From Acheta domesticus (lineage: Eukaryota; Arthropoda; Insecta; Orthoptera; Gryllidae), in assembly GCA_031308135.1 (NCBI GenBank), contig JAHLJT010008756.1, forward strand, positions 132,171,217-132,235,216: a stretch of DNA of 64,000 bases. The letters are read 5' to 3'. Position numbers and translations under genes: made by a program. Numbering within the stretch: the first letter of the stretch is position 1; every line of letters begins with the position of its first letter. Below, one piece after another: positions 58,370 to 64,000 of the stretch. Under the pieces are notes generated by a model. It was not told the DNA's origin and made no database searches. It worked only from the letters and a program-made list of their open reading frames with translations.

Positions 58370-58700
58370 TAACGCAGAAGGAAGGTGGGGGGGGCTGCGA
58401 GGACGAGAGTGAGAATGAGGATAAGGAGGACGGCGCCCCTCAAAGCGTCGAGGACGGCTCGCGCGCTTTTGTTCCGGGGCTCGGGGCAATTTCGGAAAAT
58501 TGATCTCACTTAGTGGATCGGCCCTTTGTTCGGCGACAGGAATTTTATATTCCTCCGCCTCAGCCGCCGCCGCCGCCGGCGCGGCGCCTCGTTCGCAGCG
58601 GGCGACGCGAGCGCCCCTGGCGGAGGAGGCGGCGACAATGAAGACGCTCCCCCCCACTCCCAGTCTACTAATCGCCTTGTACGCGAGTCTCGTGCGCTGA
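58370..58700. other. CpG-rich island with GCC/GCG run
   Basis: GCCGCCGCCGCCGCCGGCGC at about 58564-58585 lies within CpG-dense DNA. The Ala-rich frames are composition artefacts. Confidence 0.55.
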
Positions 58701-58704
58701 CACA

Positions 58705-60695
58705 CTGAGATCAAATTTTCATTTGCATAAGTTGACTCAAACACGTCGTAAAATGTCTCGAAAGGAGATGAAGGAAGTGTCTTGCTTGATGAAGAAACTC
58801 GGGGAAGCTCTAAAGAGAAGTGTTGACACAAAAGTGTATCGAAAGCATTAACCGAAGATAAATAACTTCCACAAAGAGCAATAAACAAAGAAAGTGAATT
58901 TCGAAGCGTCTGTACATTCTTCATTTTCTGCTTTACTGTTAGATAAGGCAGCTAGTGCGACACAAGTTATAAATCTCTCATGATTTAATACAATTAACCT
59001 CAGAAATGGTTTTTGTTTACATAAAGTAATGTTAGACACATTAAGTATTCATTTTATATAAATACAGTATTTCAATTACATCAAAGAGAAAACAAAGATT
59101 AAAATGAGAAAAAGGATACGAAAGACGAATGCAGTAAATCAAAATAGAGTATGTATATATACAATGTATTTTTAACATGCAATATTCACAAAATCCTACG
59201 TCAAACTTTGAACGTGAACTTTGAAGGCGATTCGTATCAAAATAGTACTTATTGTTCAGCACATTATCATACTAAGATAACACGTATTGTGTAAAAGTCT
59301 TCACTAAAGTTAACTGCGAAAAAACACGAAAATTTCTTATATATCACTTCAGTGAACATGCCTTTTAGCTAACACCGTAGAAATGTCAGTATACAGTATC
59401 TTTTTTAATAACACACAACTATACAGTGATTACGCAAAGTCACGCCATAAACTATAATTACACTGAATGTGAATGTCAGAAACTAGGTACTTTCTATGTG
59501 TAGTTTAAACGAAGCTTTCGATTTAAACGAGATTTGCGAAGCTTTCGGATACAACAGTGTATCAGATGAATCACGAACGCGTCTAAAGGACTCCATACAT
59601 TAATGCTTTAAATGATTTCTCTCCAATCACCGCTTGCCTGCTTGCCGTGGCAGATAGCTTACACCGCGTGATAATTCAGATTGTTTTTGAATTCTTTTAA
59701 TGACGGAGATGCGCGATAAGGCAGCATGCATTCATTCTTCCCATTAACACGATGAACGTATTTCCTCACTCAAATTTAAAAATTTAATTCTATTTAAGTA
59801 AATGATAACTTCCTTAAACACACAAACGCACCCAGATTCGTAATACAATATCTAAGTTGTTTCGTTTCACATACAAACGTCTCCAAAAATCATTGATTCT
59901 TCCGCCATGCGACAAAATGTAATAAAATGTTGACCCCAACCGGACGTTGAATGAAAAGAGAGTAAAAATCCGAAGACTTTGAATATTTTTTTAAATTTAG
60001 GGGCATCGATTGAATTGTTGGTTTAGGTGTATTGTATTGTGTATTATTTTGAAACATAATTAGTATTGCTCGTTAAAGAACAAATGTTTGAACATGAACA
60101 GACTGTAATTGAAGCTTTGTAGACTGGAAGGTCATCTCCCGACGGTCCCAAATTTTTGACGTCAATTAAGCTGCTGGGGAGATGTAACGACCTGAATAAA
60201 GATGATATTTCCCGTTACTGTATGAGGATGACTCCATGACTTTCTTCGATCAAGAGGTGTACGCCGGACCAGAACTTAAAACAACGGGCTTCAAACCCTT
60301 TGCAATCACCCGTTCTCCTCGTCTTTCCTAAATTCATGCATATACCCCGCGATATGGTTTATACAGTACGATCTTGCAATACATAAGAAACTGCGGATGC
60401 CAGGTGCAATCTATAACTGAAGCTGTACAGACACACGACGAAATACAAATGTTGTTTCCAACTTCACAGAGTTCTTTGTAAAACCCATAAAAGTCATTAC
60501 TCGCTTTCTTTTTGAGAGCAAAGAAATGAATAAGAACGATTCCACAGTGGTAGTTAGGGGGTACACTGGGGAGTTATTCTTTTCCGAGTCTTCTCCTTAT
60601 TGAATTTCTGCTCTTTTCTCTCTTCCTTCTTCCACTCTTCTTATTCTCTGTTTTCCTTATATTCAGAGGTACACGCCACCTCATGAAATAGAAAT
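58705..60695. other. AT-rich sequence, nothing recognised
   Basis: About 2 kb with only short frames and no recognised repeat. Confidence 0.5.
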
Positions 60696-60699
60696 CAGT

Positions 60700-61985
60700 T
60701 TAGGTGGCTCAAAGCATCAATTGATATCAGTGCAGTACTTCTGATCGGGAGGTCCTAAGGTTCGAGTCTCGACAGTGGTAGAATTTTTCGGCACTAGCTA
60801 GAGAAATATGTCGAATTCAGGCGCTGTCTGGAGGAGTATTCTGACGGCAGGCTGCTCTGATCGGTAGTTTTCCGTGGTTTCTCTGATCAATATCAGGCGA
60901 ATGCCGAAGCACTACTCTAACTGACGGGTCGTAGACCGACCGCGATCTTCCTCCCTCCTCCTTCCTCTATCCTCAACCTTTTCTTCGGGAGCTTAGAGCT
61001 TGCTTCAACTAAGGAGGGGCCCTGCTGGTAGAGAAAAATCTCGTACGCCAACATGCATGTTGACGCCTGATCTCACTGATGTGACCGGTATAGCGTTCAC
61101 TGCCAAGGTGCCGCAATCCAAAAGAAGTTCCAAAAAAGCTGCCAGGTCGTTACACAGTCCAGAGTCTAAGTCCAAATACCAAAATACGAATTCCAATAAC
61201 TAGCAGGGTCGAACACAATGAATATCTGGGTAATCAAGTCTTTCCGGTGCGGGCGCAATCTCACAAGTGCCGGCCCGCCCGGCCGCAGCCAGCCCGGTCC
61301 CCGCCCGTGGAGGGCGGTGGGGGGGGGAGAGGGGCCGTGCGCTACCCCTCCTTCCCCGCCGCAGCCACCGCCCCGGCGCTGCCGTGGCGCGCCTTCCCGC
61401 GGTGACGTGGCGCCGCCGAGGGTATGAGTGGCGGTGGGCGTACCTATGTTTTAACCGCCACTACACTCACCACTCAGCAGGGGAAGATCACTGTTATTTT
61501 ATTTATTTCACAGTTTTACATTGTTATAGAAAACAACTTTCTGTTACCCACAATTCTAATAAATTACATAATTTTAATTTTATTTCTCCATTTGTCCCGA
61601 TCTTCATAATCCTCGTCTGTTAAGTTCTTGTCCTTTAAAATTCCCTTAATTTCTCTCAACCAGCTGTGTTTAGGTCTTCTTTTCTTCCTACCCACCGGAA
61701 ATCACTCTAAAATTATTTTTGGACTTCTATTATCTTTCATTCTTTTCACATGACCAAACCATTGTAATTGCTTGTATTGAATCATTTCTACAATTGTATG
61801 AACTTTATTCATTTTTCTCTTATTTTTAAATTTCTTATTTTTTCTAATTTTGATATCCTGGATGATCTTCTTATGATCACCGTTACATCCTGTGAAGAAC
61901 AATAACACTCACTATTCCTATGGCACTAATGACCACAACAGCTGAAGCGCTGGAAAACGCAAAATAATCCATTAATCAACCAACC
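60700..61985 (+). mobile_element. SINE1 copy l, broken by nested insertions
   Basis: The head with GGTGGCTCAAAGCATCAA and B box GGTTCGAGTCT, and the body to about 61075, are in order. A small body piece with CAGCAGGGGAAGATCAC reappears at about 61475-61492, and the 3' block CACTAATGACC with an ATTAATCAACC tail lies at about 61893-61985. The gaps hold a GC-rich stretch (61205-61440) and an inverted LINE fragment. Confidence 0.7.
61495..61890 (-). pseudogene. LINE-C 3' end, 5'-truncated and interrupted
   Basis: On the minus strand the frame reads EMIQYKQLQWFGHVKRMKDN then SPKIILE, a stop, then GRKKRRPKHSW and LTDEDYEDRDKWRNKI before its final stop. This is the LxWxGHVxRMxxxRxPKxxLE ... GRRxRGRPxxxW ... 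DRxxWR terminus common to a class of LINE reverse transcriptase proteins. The internal TGA (about 61702-61704) and the missing catalytic domains make it a pseudogene. The 3' UTR ends in an AATAAATAAAATAACA-like tail at about 61495-61515. Confidence 0.8.
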
Positions 61986-61989
61986 CCGA

Positions 61990-63460
61990 GATCCCACGAG
62001 AATTTCACTTTCAGGACTGGGTAGTGAGGTCAGGAGTTGACCCGATCTTAATGAATATTCGTATTTTCATAATGAGTAACGTGGCGGTAACAAAACAAAG
62101 CACTGTCGTGAACAACTCATGTTTTATTCGTAATTAAGCTTGTGCGTAATTCGAGAATTCTGCGTCATATTTCATGTTTGAAACCGGTACAGTACACCAA
62201 CAAAATGGTCTGGATGACTTAAATAAATTAACAAACGGTGTTATATCCTTTTCCCTATTCTAAATGGAATAGAGTAAAATACGTACTTTTTGCATAAAAC
62301 CTGCATAAAACCTGATTAATCTTAATTTGTTGACTGAAACGCGTTTATCAATTTTTTCACTAGGAAATAGTCATATTCACACAATTGCATTAATTAAAGC
62401 CCGTAAATGATGGAGCATTTATGATATTCAGATTGCTTACAATCACATTACAATCAAATTAAAATGCATTTTTCTCACATTGGTGTTATCCGCGGTAAGG
62501 TATCAAATAGTTCATTTTAATATTTTTATTTGTATTATATCCTGAATTATTCCACGTCTTCAATGTGGATCTGCGTTGGTCTATGAAGAAATAAGATATT
62601 CTTTATCATAATTTTCTGATAAAAATATTATAGTAACAAATTTTTCCAGCATAATAAAATAATATAATGGACAGCAAGTGATGTTAATAGAATTCTTTTT
62701 ACCTAAATCATGAACTGTTATAAAGAAGTATTTCTTGCATATATATTCTATTTGGGAGATTTATTTTTATATAATATTTTGTATTATATTTTATTATAAA
62801 CTGGGAAATATACGCACTGAGAATAACGTTTCGATATTTGAAATGTTGAATTAAATTACATAATAGTAGTCTCTGAATTCCTATTTTTACTCGTAAATTT
62901 TTTCCCTCTTCCAAATTGCTTTTCATTGAGTTTCAATTATATTATAATACTTTTAATTCATCGTAAAATATAATTATGATTGTGTAAGCGCAATTATTTA
63001 TATTACATTGTAAAACAAAATTAAAATTAAATAATGCTAAGGGATTTATCACAATTAAAAATGTCCGAAGACACTTCATGTCGTTTGTAACTGTCACTGA
63101 ATATGATGGATTCGAATATATTTACAAATACTCGTGTATATTTTAACTTAGAGAACATATTCATAAACACGTGCATGTGATATATTCAGAAACACATCCT
63201 GTAATAAAAGCAGAAGTTATTGATTATAAACATTTCAATTAGATGAAGTAATAAAGTTGTTCTTTCAATTACAATATCCACTTTTTTTAAATTGTAGTTA
63301 ACCTTTTGTGAGATAAGGGCGTGCAAAGAAAGGAAGCAATTGATATTCCTTTTTTTTTATGTGATGCAAATGAAAAAGAACCCTCACTCAATTGATCCCT
63401 GCTCCTCCACGCTCCACCCCACCACCCCACCTCATCTCACCATCCTTTCCTGCTCTACCC
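61990..63460. other. AT-rich sequence, nothing recognised
   Basis: About 1.5 kb of AT-rich DNA with no supported feature. Confidence 0.5.
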
Positions 63461-63474
63461 CTCCTTATGTTGCC

Positions 63475-64000
63475 ACCTCGCCCCGCCCCGCCTCACCTCG
63501 CCCCGCGTCGCCCCGCGTCGCCCCGCGTCGCCCCGCGTCGCCCCGCGTCGCCCCGCGTCGCCCCGCGTCGCCCCGCGTCGCCCCGCGTCGCCCCGCGTCG
63601 CCCCGCGTTCGCCCGCCTCGTCTTGCCTCTCCCCGCCTTGCCCCGCCTTGCCCCGCCTCGCCCGCCTCGCCCCGCGTCGCCCCGCGTCGCCCCGCGTCGC
63701 CCGCGTCGCCCCGTGTCGCCCCGCGTCGCCCCGCGTCGCCCCGCGTTCGCCCGCCTTGCCCCGCCTCGCCCCGCCTCGCCCCGCCTCGCCCCGCCTCGCC
63801 CCGCCTCGCCCCGCCTCGCCCCGTGTCGCCCCGCCTCGCCCCGCCTCGCCCCGCCTCGCCCCGCCTCGCCCCGCCTCGCCCCGCCTCGCCCCGCCTCGCC
63901 CCGCCTCGCCCCGCCTCGCCCCGCCTCGCCGCCCCGCCTCGCCCCGCCTCGCCCCGCCTCGCCCCGCCTCGCCCCGCCTCGCCCCGCCTCGCCCCGCCTC
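63475..64000. repeat. 10-bp CGCCCCGCCT minisatellite, runs off the window
   Basis: Over 50 units of CGCCCCGCGT (mainly 63500-63620 and 63670-63750) and CGCCCCGCCT (mainly 63760-64000). The two variants form homogeneous blocks, with occasional 9-bp and 13-bp units at the joins. Confidence 0.97.

Noticed and set aside
58331..58924. 197-codon minus-strand frame
   Set aside because: Spans a CpG island and AT-rich flank with Ala/Arg/Pro runs and no domain.

Overview
This window looks like nuclear DNA of an arthropod, most likely an insect with a large, repeat-rich genome. Reasons: a spliced exon of an insect-type immunoglobulin-superfamily cell-adhesion gene, tRNA-derived SINEs with RNA polymerase III promoter boxes and target-site duplications, non-LTR retrotransposon 3' ends, a dead mariner transposase, MITEs of hAT, pogo and piggyBac type, and many micro- and minisatellites. 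There are no operons, ribosome binding sites or intact protein genes. An assignment to cockroaches, stick insects, crickets or relatives would be a guess.

Gene content: the only confident host coding sequence is one 98-bp exon at 40103-40200 on the minus strand. It has AG and GT splice sites and encodes the start of an Ig domain of the Klingon/Lachesin-like type. The rest of the window is probably intron and/or intergenic DNA. Nearly all long open frames lie in GC-rich low-complexity tracts and are compositional artefacts.

Repeats: the commonest family is a long (~545 bp) tRNA-derived SINE, here SINE1, with at least 12 copies in both orientations. Four or five copies keep visible target-site duplications. 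Three other tRNA-derived groups occur: SINE2 (19029, 26428, 48446), SINE3 (1974, 40690, 41793) and SINE4 (42069). Two SINE3 copies share a 3' hairpin tail with a LINE fragment at 31989-32555, which suggests a SINE/LINE partnership. Other LINE 3' ends lie at 4127-4682 and 61495-61890. DNA elements include a hAT-like MITE (10569-10782), a pogo-like MITE (39607-40075), a piggyBac-like MITE (40273-40658) and a Tigger/pogo-like element (46234-47040) with another MITE nested inside.

Layout: AT-rich sequence alternates with very GC-rich islands of about 0.3-2 kb. Several islands are minisatellites: 12 bp at 10.3 kb, ~15 bp at 11.5 kb, 12 bp at 44 kb, 11 bp at 52-53.2 kb, 15 bp at 53.5 kb and 10 bp from 63.5 kb to the window end. 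Longer tandem arrays lie at 6.2-6.8 kb (54 bp), 12.1-12.9 kb (~110 bp), 14.6-15.9 kb (~120 bp, with a SINE1 inside) and 47.6-48.9 kb (~290 bp, with a SINE2 inside). Nested insertions allow relative dating in several places. No new enzymatic or defence system is visible; the novelty is in the repeat biology and in an exon squeezed between two DNA transposons.
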